This document shows positions 36,031-48,397 of a stretch of DNA of 64,000 nt, piece after piece. Made by a program: the position numbers and the translations under genes. Numbering within the stretch: the stretch's first letter is position 1; each line of letters begins with the position of its first letter. The notes beneath the pieces were generated by a model, which saw only the letters and a program-made list of their open reading frames with translations, was not told the origin of the DNA and made no database searches. The DNA is from Pseudisothecium myosuroides. Lineage: Eukaryota > Streptophyta > Bryopsida > Hypnales > Lembophyllaceae. The stretch is from contig OX637288.1 in the NCBI GenBank assembly GCA_951799445.1, positions 12,898,501 to 12,962,500 of the forward strand. The letters run 5' to 3'.

Positions 36031-37740
36031 AAGAAAATATAGAGACTGGCTGTTTCCATTCTTCTAAATCAGCCATCCCAAAGCAACTCTAGCAACACTC
36101 TTGTCAACCACCTGAACTCACTCCGTGTCTTTCTACGCACCAAATAATCCCATCCGCAGTACAAGAGCACTCGACAAAGCGACTAACCTGCGCTTGCTTC
36201 AAACTTGTCGGTACAATTTCCTTATAATTGTTTCTAAGGAAAATTGGCTAGAGGTTCATGAATTGTGTGTTTGTCTTTTAGGGATGGATTGTGACATTGA
36301 TCAATCTACTTGGATAGGAAATGTGATTAGACTGAGTAGGAAGTATATTCAATCTTTGATTGTCCTCTGCAATTTTTGCTGCTGCAAGTCCAAGATCATG
36401 GATTCCACAGCCTTGAAAAGATTTGGGAGTCAATGCACAAGAGCAACAAGGCTAGAGTGTGAGCGAGGTGTGACGAGCAATGAGTGTTCATTTAAGAGCA
36501 TTTAGATTTGAAACTACATTTAACTACTTCTCGACTTTTGAAAAGTCCAAAATTAACATGGGGAGAAAAAATACCGGGAGATAATCATTGGAAGATAGTG
36601 CAAAACATTGGGAGATTGATGTAAAACGTTGGAAAATCTATACAAAACATCTAGTGCTTAATACAAACACCAAGAAATAATTATCTAGAGATTTCCGGAT
36701 GTTTTGTCCAAAATTCACCAAATAGTCTAGAAGTAGTTTAATGTGGCATTTTGAGTACTCTTCAAGCTTTTGTTTTAATTGAAAATAGAAATGTTGCAAA
36801 TTGTAATTAGTCATGTTCAATCCAAAATAGTATGCTCTATATGATTTAACAATATAGATATTGAAAAAATTCCAATTGATTATTATAGAATTTTAAAAAT
36901 AATCTTATTGTCTTTTGATTAAGCACTTGTAGGTATCTTACTATTTTTGTCAAACTCTACCCCTGGGTACTATCCAACTCTCATATAATATGTAGGGATT
37001 ATTGGCATTAAAACAACTTAGAAGACGACTTTTGTAAAAGTTATGTCAAATTAAAAGGGCCAAAATTTTAGGTAAAGACCAAATTAAATAAAACAAGATG
37101 TTGAAAATGTTGGGTTGCTTTTTTATTAATAAAAACTTCACAATGTATTTGAAAAATTAAAACACCTATACATAATTTTTCAAAATCCATATAAAAAAAT
37201 TCTTCCAATTAAAATTAATTAAGAATTTATTTTTAATATTTTATTTATAATAAAAATATATTAATATTTTATTAAAAAATGCAAAAAGTTGGATAGCTTG
37301 GCTTGTGATATATGTATTAAAAAATATAATTAGGTTTTTGATGCTATTATTATATTCAATTAATATTCATTTCATGTGTTTATAATTACATTTTTGGATT
37401 CTTTATTAAAAGGGCTACAAGAGTTTTCTTCATGAAAACGAATTATATCCCTTGAGATTGGACTAAAGTGCGTTATAAGTGATTATAATCAAGGCCATAT
37501 ATTACAAAAGTTGCATACCCGTGACTCAACCTCATTGAAGGTACTTTTGGAAGATAAAAAGACAAATTTCTAACCAACCCACGAAACCATCAAGCTACAC
37601 TAATTGGTCCTAATAGTGAGGGGAGGAAATTAATGTCACCTTGAAACTTAGTGTCACTATATTTTGCTTGATTTTTTTAATATTAATAACATTCCAACCT
37701 ACACTAATTTCAAGATAAGCTTAGTGCGACTGTAGTAAAC
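36031..37740. other. AT-rich spacer without a supported gene
   Basis: A 126-codon plus frame at 36125-36505 has no recognisable family, splice partners or repeat copies. The rest is AT-rich with only short frames. Confidence 0.5.
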
Positions 37741-38321
37741 TACTGCTCCCTCTGTCCCACTAAAAAGCCTTCAAAAATCTTTCCCATGAAGGATTAACTA
37801 TAATTTTAGTCTTTGTGCTAGTGATACATACATTCTAGAACTAATAATCTATTCCCTAGATCTATGCAAAATCACCAACTTAGGCGCCATTGTTTAGGCA
37901 CTTAAAATCTATGTGGAAAGTGTTATATTTGAGCATCGTTTATAAATGCTGCCAGCTTGTCATTTTTGATGATTTAAAGGTTGGTGGCAACAATGGGATT
38001 GTAGAAATATATGCTCCCAACCTAAATACCGCATCTATGAAACCTGGTCTCCTTCATGAACAAATCTCCATAGCGCCAAAGTGGTCCCCAAATCCATTGT
38101 CAACACAACTATTTGACAAAGCAACAAGTACAAGCGGTGCCTCATACGGGCAATGCCAAGCTTGCTAGGAGAGGAATGTTCCTTGATTGCTTGTCACTTA
38201 TTCCCACGAGGTCATTCAATACATCCAACGCTCACTCAACAATCAAAATCAGTAAATGGAGGTTTTTAGTGGGACAGAAATTTTGCTTCATTTGGAGGTT
38301 TTTAGTGGAACAGAGGGAGTA
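37741..38321. mobile_element. Stowaway/mariner-like non-autonomous element
   Basis: The left end is tactgctccctctgtcccac then taaaaagcc; the right end, reverse complemented, is tactccctctgttccactaa then aaacctcc. These are mariner-type ends (CTCCCTCTGTCCCACTAAAA). A nested second copy of the right end lies at about 38255-38275. Short open frames at 37890-38168 and 38113-38322 do not show a transposase. Confidence 0.65.
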
Positions 38322-38688
38322 GATGTCACAAGCACTTTCATGATAAGTCATTGTAATACAATTGGCGACCAAGAGTCACATAACATTCAGTAGCAGTCAC
38401 TGACTCTGCCTTGCCCTGAACGAAATGGTGTGGAATATACCACACCATATCAATAACTACTGATTTCGTGCGGACAGTTGTCAATATTTGTCAGAACTGC
38501 ACTTCGAGCCCACGCCATGACTGTACACTAAAGTAATAGAAAATAAAAAATTTCCAAGTAGAACTGAATATAAAAAAATAGGAACTTTAAACAAAATGCT
38601 AATGGATTCATTGAGAGTATTGATTTCTATGTTATTGTAGAATTACCTCACTTTGAATTGAAACCCATTTATACATTGTGCTTTTGAA

Positions 38689-39306
38689 GTGAGAAGACAA
38701 CTCTTTATATGCACATGGAGTGGTAGGAGGTAGAGCAATCCATGTGGGATAAATAAATTAGAATTTGTAGGTTCTCATGCACTCATAGTTAAGTCAAAAA
38801 CAAAGAATTGTGTTAAAAGTAGAATTTTAGACCTCGTTTAGGCATAGTTAAATAACTTTTTTCAAAAAACTTTGAACTAAAAAAAGTTGTTAAATGAAGA
38901 TAAGTTTCACCTCCAGAAATCCGTTTGGGATTTTGAATCTCCAATCAAAAGTTATGAATAAATTTTGGAGAGGATTTTTAATGGACATTTTCTACAAAGT
39001 CATTTAAAAATCCATTCCAACCCCTCTCCAAATTTTATTCATAACTTTTGATTGGAAATTCAAAATCCCAAACGGACTTTTGGAGGTGAAACTTATCTTC
39101 ATTTAACAACTTTTTTTACTTCAAATTTTTTTGAGAAAAGTTATTTTACTGTACCTAAACAAGGTCTAAAACTCTACTTTTAACAGAATTCTTTGTTTTT
39201 GACTTAACTATGAGTGCATGAGAACCTACAAATACTAATTTATTTATCCCACATGGATTGCTCTACCTCCTACCACCCCATGTGTATATATAGAGTTATC
39301 TTTCAC
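38689..39306. mobile_element. Long foldback element with arms of about 300 bp
   Basis: The left arm from 38689 and the reverse complement of the right arm to 39306 match over nearly their whole length, centred near 39000. Shared landmarks include gtggtaggaggtagagcaat, gcactcatagttaagtcaaa, ttttagacct.gtttagg and cccaaacggac-type core text. An inner MITE-like unit has ends tttagacct.gtttagg. A transcript across it would fold into a very long hairpin. Confidence 0.85.
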
Positions 39307-39771
39307 TTTGAAACCCAAAATAAGGTATTGATTACAAATATTAACATGGCATTAGTGTATTACTCATTGGATTCTTTGCCAACATCTTTCACTATAGTAT
39401 TTGATGATTTGTATGTCTAATCCTAAAATTAAGAAAAGAAAATGGAACATACCATAATGTACTGTCACTATCCCGGTACCAAAGCTTACATAAATTAACT
39501 GGGGATGAAAGTCGTGGATGAGGACTTCGGAGAGGAAAAGGCAGCCTCTCTGAAGGCTACTGAATGTTATGCAAACCTAGTTCCAAACCTAGAGCAAACC
39601 TGATCTGTCCGTCTCTCCAACTAAGGTGCTCTCTTTTTCTCCCTCACAATGAGTACAGTAGCCTTCTGTGTTCCCCCTTTGCAATGTTTAATGTGGTGCT
39701 GCGACAATGTTTCATTTACATCTATTAATTAGGTCGTGTAATATTTGTGCACAGGGTTTGAGTTCATTCAA

Positions 39772-40090
39772 TAAGGTAGGAGGCTCGAACTCCGACCGGG
39801 CATTTTGAACCGATCAGGACACACAGGTACATTTTGCTTTCTTCAATTTCCCAAAATGTACAAAGGATGTACATTTTAGGAGGTGGTCGCTTTTACAGCC
39901 CTTTGGCTTTTCACCTTCAAAATTTCATAACTAATTCCACAAAGCTCCGAAAAATATGAAACAACTTGAGCCAGATGCCATTTCTTCTTGTCTTTCAAGG
40001 AAAATTTACTGAAAAATATTTCAAGATGTTTTACCTCCCCAAAATTTAGGTTCAGCGCTTACATGGTCGCTTTATGGACCTCCTACCTTA
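39772..40090. mobile_element. Small TIR-bounded element
   Basis: The ends taaggtaggagg at 39772 and cctcctacctta ending at 40090 are perfect inverted repeats of 12 bases. They begin like the ends of the R1 MITE at 6065 (taaggtagg). No coding capacity; the direct-repeat target site is not evident. Confidence 0.5.
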
Positions 40091-42720
40091 GCACTTCAAC
40101 CATGTATCTCATGGCTCAATCACACCAAAGAAAATGAAGACAAGGTCAGGTAACTACACCTTAAATTGCACATTTAAGCAATTTAGCATGGTTTCCATTA
40201 TTATATTGAGAACCTTTTTGTGGGGTCCTCTTGGTAGTCAAAAGGAGATTCTATATTTTCTTAGAATGCATTTTTTTGACATTGTGTGAATAAACTAAGA
40301 ATTTTCAAAATGCTGAAAATAAGATTTAGGGCAACCAACCATAGACTCTCATGAATAGTGGAAGTATATTTTAGGCAAGAAGTCTAGATTGTGCGGTTTT
40401 AGAAGCGGTTGAAATTAGGTGTAGTTACCTTATATACTCTCAAGGTTCATATTCAAGGAGTGCACGGGTTTACGGAAGATGTTTGCTCTAATTTTTTTTA
40501 GCTATCAAGATCATGATACTTTGCAACTTAATTTAGTTCAAATAGTGTGAGGGTTTGAAAAGCGTGAAACAACACTAAATGATTGATTCTTGGCTGATGG
40601 TGGTCTAATTGGTGCAAACATTTAGATGAAATTTAGATAAATGGTCCAAAGATATTAACAAAAGTGTAAAAATGGGAAAAAAGTTGATGCAAATGAAGTT
40701 GGAGAAAGTTGGATGACATCTAACTATTTGAATTTGTATGAAAAATAGTGTAGACCACATTATATTGATTTGACTATATTATATAGTATATTACTTTGAA
40801 CTTCCACATTACATATACAATATATAGTATACCTTTCATAATTCCAAAATGAATATATACTATTGTATTGTTACTATTGGAGGTATATTAATTAAAATAA
40901 AATTGAGTTGCAAATTCTCCATCCTTTACAAGGAGTCACACTGCAAAAAAAATTTGAAGCAAGGAATCATACACTATACAATGAATTGCCATTTTGTTTC
41001 TTTTTTCCTTCCTTTATTTCACTCATCCCACCAATTTCAATAGTAGTAGACATCCTACATCATAAAAGGCTCTTAAAAGGATATTCTTCATAAGTCATAC
41101 TGTCATAGGGAGGTCTCTATGTGGTCAATGATAAATAGAATGGATACCACTGCAACGCAACGTTCAATACCAAAAAGGTTTCATTAAAGTGCAAGGTTTT
41201 CATTGAAAAGTTGTGGGGATGGCATTAGCCAAAGTTCAGTAAGCATAAACAAATCATGGGGGAGTCACTAGCTTAGAGGTTTAGTATACACATGAGATTG
41301 GGGATATTTTATAGGGGACTATTTTTCTAATATTTTATAATTTAATATACCCTATTGTTAAAAATAATTCTAAATTGGCATTTATTATAGCACCCTATAT
41401 TTTTTATAATGCACTTTTGAGTCCAATTTTTTGGCTCCTATATTAGATTTAAAAATTAGAACTAATAGGTGTTGTATGACTTTTTTTTCCTATTGTTGTT
41501 TTTTATCCTTTTTTTCTTTATTCTTTTGTCACTTCTTCTTCAAATCATTTTTTTATGGTTATTAAAAACTAAAGTAATTTATGTTTAGACGATATACTGT
41601 GGCCAAACAAATACATTCACAAATTGTAAACAATGCATTCTAGTTATGTCAAACAACTTACTACTAATAATCTACAATATATTCTAATGAATACAATGAG
41701 TGCAAGTACTCAACAAAGAAAAGACGACATTGCACTACAATATAATAAACATGTATAAACCACCAAGCTCTTACACACCTAATAATGATAGACCACGAAG
41801 TTCTTTTATATCTTTCTACTATTTGGAATGAACAAATAAGAGTATATTAAAGCAAAATTTATGATAGATTCTTCAAATTCTAAGTGACTTCAGAGGACTT
41901 TGTAGATAATTCTAAAAGCAACTAGAGCCCCTCATTCAAGGTTCATGGATAATTTGGGACAAATAATGTGTCATTTTTTTTCCATCTCTTCTTTAAGGAC
42001 ATTAAATACTCACTCTACAAAATTATTTTTCCCTACATATTATTGCCCCCCTATATATTTTCTACGTAAAACCTAGTATATGGTATTAAACATAACCCTA
42101 TATTAGTTATAATACCCTACATGTAATTTTACACACTCTATATTAGATGTAGTTTTTTTATAAATTTTAAGTAGAATAAATATATAGTACCCTATAGTAG
42201 ATTTCACGTGGTTTCTAATATGCACACTAAGTGACTTCCCCGGGAAACAAATGAAAATTTGTATGGATGAAATGTGATAAAAAACATGACACAACTTGTA
42301 TTTAAGTGAATAGACCCAAAGACCTTTATAGATTTCATACTACATACTACAATGTGAGATAATTACACCTAAAAAATTTGTAAATAAACATTTGAGCATG
42401 TTTCTTGCTATTAAACTAATTTAATTGTCAATGCTATTTCCAAAAAAGGTGTATGTTGTTTTTGATATCATACATAAATTGCTTGAAAGAAATTAGAGTA
42501 TCTTTGAAAGTCAAAACTATTTCAATTTCATGGCAAAAATAGGCTTGTTAATACCTTAGTTTTCATGGCATCATTCACTAGATTCATCCCTAGTTTTCAA
42601 TCTTCTACCATTGCATTCACCACCAATGTCAGTAAAATAGGGCAATTCAAGCGACGTAAATAATGACATATATCTACACATTCAATGCCCTCTAACCTAT
42701 GATAAAATATAGAATCACAT
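40091..42720. other. AT-rich gene-free spacer
   Basis: Very AT-rich with many short frames and no recognisable gene. About 42480-42660 shares scattered text (ttgaaagaaatt, ggcatcatt.a.tagattca, cccctagttttt-like) with a stretch inserted into the SG1 pseudogene intron at 51700-52075, pointing to a dispersed repeat. Confidence 0.5.
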
Positions 42721-42824
42721 TTTTTTTGAACACAAGTGAAACGAGATTTCATTGCAAGGGGAAAAATACAAGATTGTCAGCCACAGGTGGCTTAGCAGGA
42801 TATAGAATTACATTTCAAGCCGCT

Positions 42825-43174
42825 TGTTTTCGAATTTGCCAAAGTAGTTGAATATCAACAATTTAATGTAACCATCATCTATTGATTCAATGTTAGGCAA
42901 GAACTTATCTGGGAGTCCATGGAGGGGTATGCCAATATTTGGGGCAGTTTCCAAGTCTGGCATGAACATTTTGATGAATTTCCTGGTAATTATCTTTGTC
43001 CTCAGCAATGGTATTGAGTTGTTGTAACGTTGATTGTAAATCTTCAGGGCGTACAAGCAAATACTTGGCATGGTCAATTTCCATCCTAGCAAATGCCTTT
43101 GTTGCATTTGTCGCCCTTGCACCAAATTTTGTCACCTCTTTGAATGGCCCTTTTAATTGCTGCAAGAGTTTCAA
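42825..43174 (-). pseudogene. Decayed gene fragment, unrecognised, one frameshift
   Basis: Two overlapping minus frames read as one protein broken near 42980. The upstream part is LLQQLKGPFKEVTKFGARAT, AKYLLVRPEDLQSTLQQL; the downstream part is NIGIPLHGLPDKFLPNIES and FNYFGKFENK before a stop. The amphipathic, Leu/Lys-rich composition looks coding, but I do not recognise the family. The plus-strand flank at 42721-42790 (ttttttttgaacacaagtga) resembles the 3' end of a retroposed copy. Confidence 0.4.
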
Positions 43175-43982
43175 TTACAAAATCAAACTTTGTATAACTA
43201 ACTGCTGAGACCCAAATTTTGTAAATTACATGTGTCGAGAACCGAGAATTACAGGTGAATGCTATTCAATAACTATTATTCAATATAGACAAAGAGAATG
43301 TAAGTTCCAAACACAATCATAACACTTTCCCAAATTTAGTCGCCTCCTTGTCAATCATTTCCAGCAGTAGAGGGTGTTGCGTAGTTTAAAAACTTAGATT
43401 CCGTCTATTTAGTTAGCTTTTGGTACTTTGCAAATCATAAACACCGGTAGGGAACCAAGCACCACAACTGATTGAAATCAAATTTTCCAGTCAATTTAGA
43501 CCTTGAGTTAGAAATCTCAAATTTGTGTTCTAAAACCACGTTACTTCAATTCTTAGATACTTACATCCCAACACTGATCACTGTTGTAGCCAGGAATTGC
43601 ATCTCTCTTCTTTAAGATGGTCAAATAGGCATTTTGAATTTTCCAAAGAGTAAGTACTATGGTGAAAAATGTTGAGGATTATATTGAGGATGATTCGGAA
43701 AGAGGACTACATGAAATTTTATGAATTTATCAGAGGTAGAAACAAGTAGCGATGAGCTGCTTGTTTGGATGACCATAATGCAGTTGATCATTTGGCTGTC
43801 TGCTGATGCATATTCTTACTTTGTAGAGTACGCTCTACTCTCTGCAGCCAACGTTGTGATTGGATTTTACCTGCAAGTCTGGGTTGCTGGAGATGTGGTA
43901 GTTTTGCACTTGATCACTCTAATTGATGATTGCTTGTGTGAAGGTGAGGTTGGGCCTGTGGTGTTACAGTTACCTCCGGTGG

Positions 43983-45598
43983 ATGACGAAAAATCTCAAG
44001 GGGACAATGCTGCATGAATGGGCTGATTACGCTCAGGAAGTTTTGGATGATCCCTCGTACATGGACAGAATTGAGTGGGAAAAAGTGGAGAAACTGCTCG
44101 TGCAATCACATGACCTTGCTGAGCTCTCGAACAGCAGAGATGCCCTCGCTCCTGCGCGCATGTATGGCTGGGACATCGACAACGAGTCAGCTTGGAGTGG
44201 CGTTAATTTTGCACTGCTGGAAACCACAAAGGGAGGCAAGATTCCCAGGAAGCCCATTGTGAAGGAGCCGAAGCCCAAGACCGAGCCCAAGAAAAAGGCC
44301 ACGTCCACGAGAATCTCGAAGGTTAGTAAGCACATGAGCTGTCCAGGTCCTGGTCTGTTGTTTCAAGTTTGGTTTTTGTGTCAAATATTTTAATCTGATA
44401 CCTTAATACTTGAACATCAAGCATTTCTAAGGATCATGTGATTACTAACCTTCGAGATTCTGTTCAATTACGAGGTTCTGTTCAGTTATGATGATTTTTT
44501 ATTCTAAGCATGTCAAATGTGCAATTGTATGTATGTTATTCAAAACTATAAAATCTTAGTTTCAACTTGCCATTGAAAATGTAGAATAAGTTACGCAATT
44601 CAAAAAATTTATTAGTTTAGTCAGTTGAAAAAAGTTTAAATTTTTAGTTCTTTTTTATATAGTCTATAAATACCACAAGGTGATTTCGTAAAACATGAGA
44701 GATAGAAGTGAAAATGACCCTTAGAGCCCATAATGCGACTGATCTAAATTGCAATTGCGATATTTTGAAACGGTTGTTGATGCAGGAACACCATAAATGG
44801 GCGTCAACCCCTGTCGTCGAGGGAGGGAGCTTGCGAGATGAGCTCGACCGACGACAGCAAGCCAGAAGAGAAAGGTTGACGGCATAACGAGATGCTTTGT
44901 TGGCAGGTAGCAACGCCATGATGTCCTGAGACTGATAGCAAGTTTCCTGGTCGAGGAGGATTACTTAGTAAATTGCAGGAGAAGGGCCCTAGCCTCAGCA
45001 ATGAGTGAGGTACGACTTCTAAGTGTGACATTTTACTCGCTGAGCATAGTGTCTATTATTAGGATGTTCAGATTTTAGACATTCTTGTTAGCAAATCAAA
45101 GAGGATTCCAACACACCAAACAATGCATTATTTGGAAACCTGATGCAAAAGTTATAAGAGTTCAAAGTCTTATCGGTAGACGATCTCACTCCGACATGTG
45201 GTTTTTTTTTGAGGTGTTCATTCTCAAAGTCATTATGTACTCAGTGTGCAAGATTTTGGAGCATCACATGTAGGTTAGTGTCACAATTAGGTCTGGTTAC
45301 CTTTGATTAGCTTCGGAGCTGTAACAGCTAAAGAACCTCTCTCGCACTCGGCTCAAATTGTTTGCTCACTACAGGTCCACTGTCCAGATACGAGGAGTGA
45401 ACAGGATTTGCCCGCATCCAGCCCATCGACTGCCGTCCTTAGATTGGTAACCATTTTGAAAGAGCCTACAATGAGGCAGACCTGAGACTTCCTTTTAGAT
45501 TCTGAACACTAGACATTATTGTTCTGATTCTTTCACTCATCCAGGCACAACACTGTTCAGAGTGTCTTGATTGCGGCGCTAGAAGGAGAATGGTGTAA
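43983..45598 (+). pseudogene. Unrecognised multi-exon gene with one internal stop
   Basis: Five blocks with good splice sites, all in phase 0, can be joined: 43983-44321, 44786 to the stop at 44885-44887, 44911-45009, 45375-45446 and 45545-45598. The first encodes MLHEWADYAQEVLDDPSYMD, EWEKVEKLLVQSHDLAEL, ARMYGWDIDNESAW and a Lys/Pro-rich tail (EPKPKTEPKKKA). The second has SLRDELDRRQQARRERLTA then TAA. Later blocks read RLIASFLVEEDYLVNCRRRA and AQHCSECLDCGARRRMV then stop. The frame stays open-looking past the TAA (RDALLAGS), so the stop is either real, with the later blocks as 3'UTR, or a recent lesion. I do not recognise the family; an organelle or nuclear basic protein is possible. The start at 43983 is a guess; a 98-codon hydrophobic frame just upstream (43721-44017) is in another frame. 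Confidence 0.5.
45060..45275. repeat. MITE family R1, copy 2
   Basis: Interior text agrees with 6065-6340 and 46825-47065: ttagcaaatcaaagagg, ttccaacacacc, gcattatttgga, gatgcaaaagttataag, atcggtagac. Terminal repeats are worn. Confidence 0.6.
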
Positions 45599-46361
45599 CG
45601 CATTAGTTACTTTTAGAGAATAAACTCTACCGGGAAATTCTCGCTCAGTTTTGGTGCAAGACGATGAATGTGCACTTGTTTCCAGCAATACCTGCGAATC
45701 TGTCCCTCCATAAATTCACTTCGAAGCTATGGTCAAACACGAAATGCAACAATTGTCGATTCTCACACTGGAATTCTTCTGCTGGCAATTGAATTTCCAT
45801 GCGATGGTATTGTTAACTTGAATACTTCTCAGCCCATTCTTGACCTCTTTGTGGACCCTATTTGAAAGCAGGATATAAATACAGGTAAACTCAAAATTCA
45901 GTCTTTATCCTGAAATATCCTACACACTTGCCATTGTCATTGCCTTTATCACACTTGTCTCACATTCAAACTATGCCTTTACTATGCCCGTCTCCCAAGC
46001 ATTTAGAGTAAGGGTCCAAGCATTCAGAGTAAGGGTTTTAGAGCCTATTGAATTGCATTGCAGCGACTTACGTATGAGGTTTAGGGCTTAGGGTTTACAC
46101 TACCTTTGCACGAAGAACACCGAGTTCTCCTCAATTCCTCATCAATTTCACATGACTAAAAATCGGGTACCTTATGTTCAATTCTGTCTCACTCGCTGAG
46201 GAGGCGAGAATCTCAAGAGCTCTAATTTCATCCACAAATTCATCCATCATGATGCACCTTTAGTCAGGCCTCTCTGTCTCTCGCAGATTGCAAGTCCACG
46301 CTCAATTTTAGCAGCACAGACACAACTCCCGTTCATTTTACGGTCCCCAATCGTCTCCGCC

Positions 46362-48030
46362 ATGGTCACCACCGTGTCCTCCATCGCCTTCTCTGGACCC
46401 GCAGCTTCCTTTCGCGCTTCAGAGCTTTCCAGTCGGTCTCGAATTTCGTTCGTTCTGGCGATCCCACGCGTGAGCTTGCGAGGGGGATGCATTCGAGCCG
46501 GAGAGAGCGCGAAGGAGACTGATGTGCTGCCCTCCGGCGAGTGGCCGGAGAATTTTCCATGTTGAATTATGAGGATTTGTCCAAGTACTACGAAGACATT
46601 CTGTTCAAGCCTGAGGTTTGTGCTCACTCTTCCTGACCTAACTCTGACCTAACTCTGACCTAATTCTACCCTAATCCCATGTAGAATCAGGGACATGTCC
46701 CGAGTGGAGACGTCCTCCGCGGGCTGTGTAAACTGCATGGGAGGTTCCAGATTCTTAGTGGGTTTGATTGAGGCGAATTTGACCATGAGCATGTACCCAG
46801 ACCTAATTGCGAGTGAGCGTAGTTCTATTTTTAGAATGCACAGATTTCTATGCGTCCTTGTTAGCAAATCAGAGATGGTTCCAATGCACGAGAGGATGCA
46901 TTATTCGGGGGCTATTTACGAATGTTACAAGGGTTCCAAGTTTTATTGGTAGATGATATTATTCTGACAGGGTTTTGACATTGAAATGGTGAATATTCTC
47001 AGTATCAATGTGTACTCATTGTGCAAGGTTTTGCAGTGCTGCATTTAGGTAGCATTTACGTGGGTGTTGCGATGAGGTGTGGGTTTCAAATCTTGTTCAT
47101 TGTGCAAGATTTTGGATTGCCACATTTGGGTGATGCAATCGTGTGTGGGGTTCAAACCTTTTTGATTGTGTGTTGAAGTGAATTGTTAATGAATTGTGGA
47201 GAAGTGGATCACAACATTTTTGCACAATATTCAAGCACTCGTTTCAGGTCCCTAACCTGGTCTTTTTATGGTAAATAGCGCTGATGTAGTGATGAAAGGG
47301 TGAAAAGAGTACAATTATCGTTGTGAAGTTCATCTACTTCACCAAGACTACCATCTATGAATTTCCATTCACCATTGGAGTGCTTCACCGTTGGAGATTA
47401 GCATTTGACAAAGTCTGAACACCACTATTTTTGGCATTTCAATGCTGGTTTTGTCGTTGCAGGCCTAGCCGTCCACTCATTTGGCGGATGTGATGTCCAA
47501 GACCATTGTTATAGTTTCCCCGGAGTAGGCCCTCGAGGAGATTGACCACCATTTTGCTCGCCTTTCCGGACTTCTAGTCGTGGATTCTGAACACAGATGC
47601 GTGGGAGTTCTTTCCAAAAAAGACTGAAAAAAAGCATTTGATGTGAGCATTTTCATTCATTATCCTTGTCTTATCCTTTTTTCCGGATATATAGAGGCTC
47701 TCTATTTCCTCTTTTCTATTACTGGAATATAATTCGTTGTGGGATTCAAGTTTTGTAGGAGTGGCACATAGGAAAATGACACGTATCAAAATTTGAGGAA
47801 CTTTGATGGTTTTTTGTAACAATAGAGAACTCGCTACATCATGTGTAGATGCTATGCTTCACCTTATTGCTCGGAATGAGAAGCATCTATGTTGTTGATT
47901 CGTAGAGACATCATTTATGAATTGCTCTTGTGGATATGTGGGCAAGAGTTGAAAGCTAAAGTAAAGGATGTAATGAGCTCTCCAACAATCACGTTATCTG
48001 CAAATAAGATTGTCTCTAGTAAGCTGCCTA
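46362..48030 (+). pseudogene. Chloroplast CBS-domain protein pseudogene
   Basis: The first exon (46362-46615) encodes a Ser/Arg-rich transit peptide (MVTTVSSIAFSGPAASFRAS), then GEWPENF and, after a 1-base frameshift, MLNYEDLSKYYEDILFKPE before a gt donor. From 47463, after a ttgcag acceptor, the frame reads LADVMSKTIVIVSPE, LEEIDHHFARLSGLLVVDSE and CVGVLSKKD: a CBS domain with two in-frame TAG stops. A later piece near 47957-48020 reads ELKAKVKDVMSSPTITLSAN, the start of a second CBS domain. An R1-type MITE lies in the intron. CBS pairs bind adenosyl ligands. The rest of the second CBS domain is missing, and block B starts about 220 bases later. Confidence 0.72.
46825..47065. repeat. MITE family R1, copy 3 (in the CBS pseudogene intron)
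   Basis: Shares ttagcaaatcagagatggtt, ccaatgcacgagagg, gcattattcggg, tattggtaga and a gcatttaggtagcatt right part with the 6-kb and 45-kb copies. It lies between the two recognisable CBS exons. Confidence 0.6.
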
Positions 48031-48397
48031 TCTCAAAGACTCTTCAACCACTTCTAGAGAGTGGATAGTAAGAACAGCAGAAGAAGCTTCTCTTTCGAAC
48101 ATCCTTTGATTTGTATCATGAACACCTCGTGACAGAACTTCTCTATTGAGATTCTTTTGTCTCTTGACCAAACAATGGTTCAAAAATGTGAAATTTTATG
48201 GTGTCCAATGATGAGACAAGTATTGAAAGCACTACAAAAGATGCTGCTAAAGATTTTTATGAAATGATATGACCGAAACTGAATCCGAGTTTGTAAACTT
48301 TGTACCGATCCAACATTCTGTGTTCTAGTCTGATGCACCGACTTCTATTGTCATGTATAATTATTTCATGTTCATGGTGGTTGTATGGGAAGCACAG

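Noticed and set aside
36125..36505. 126-codon plus-strand frame
   Set aside because: No recognisable family, codon bias or repeat support; near a possible LTR but not like gag or pol.
43721..44017. Hydrophobic 98-codon frame as a membrane protein gene
   Set aside because: It runs out of frame into the better supported exon at 43983 and has no homology that I recognise; it may be a worn upstream exon, but this cannot be shown.
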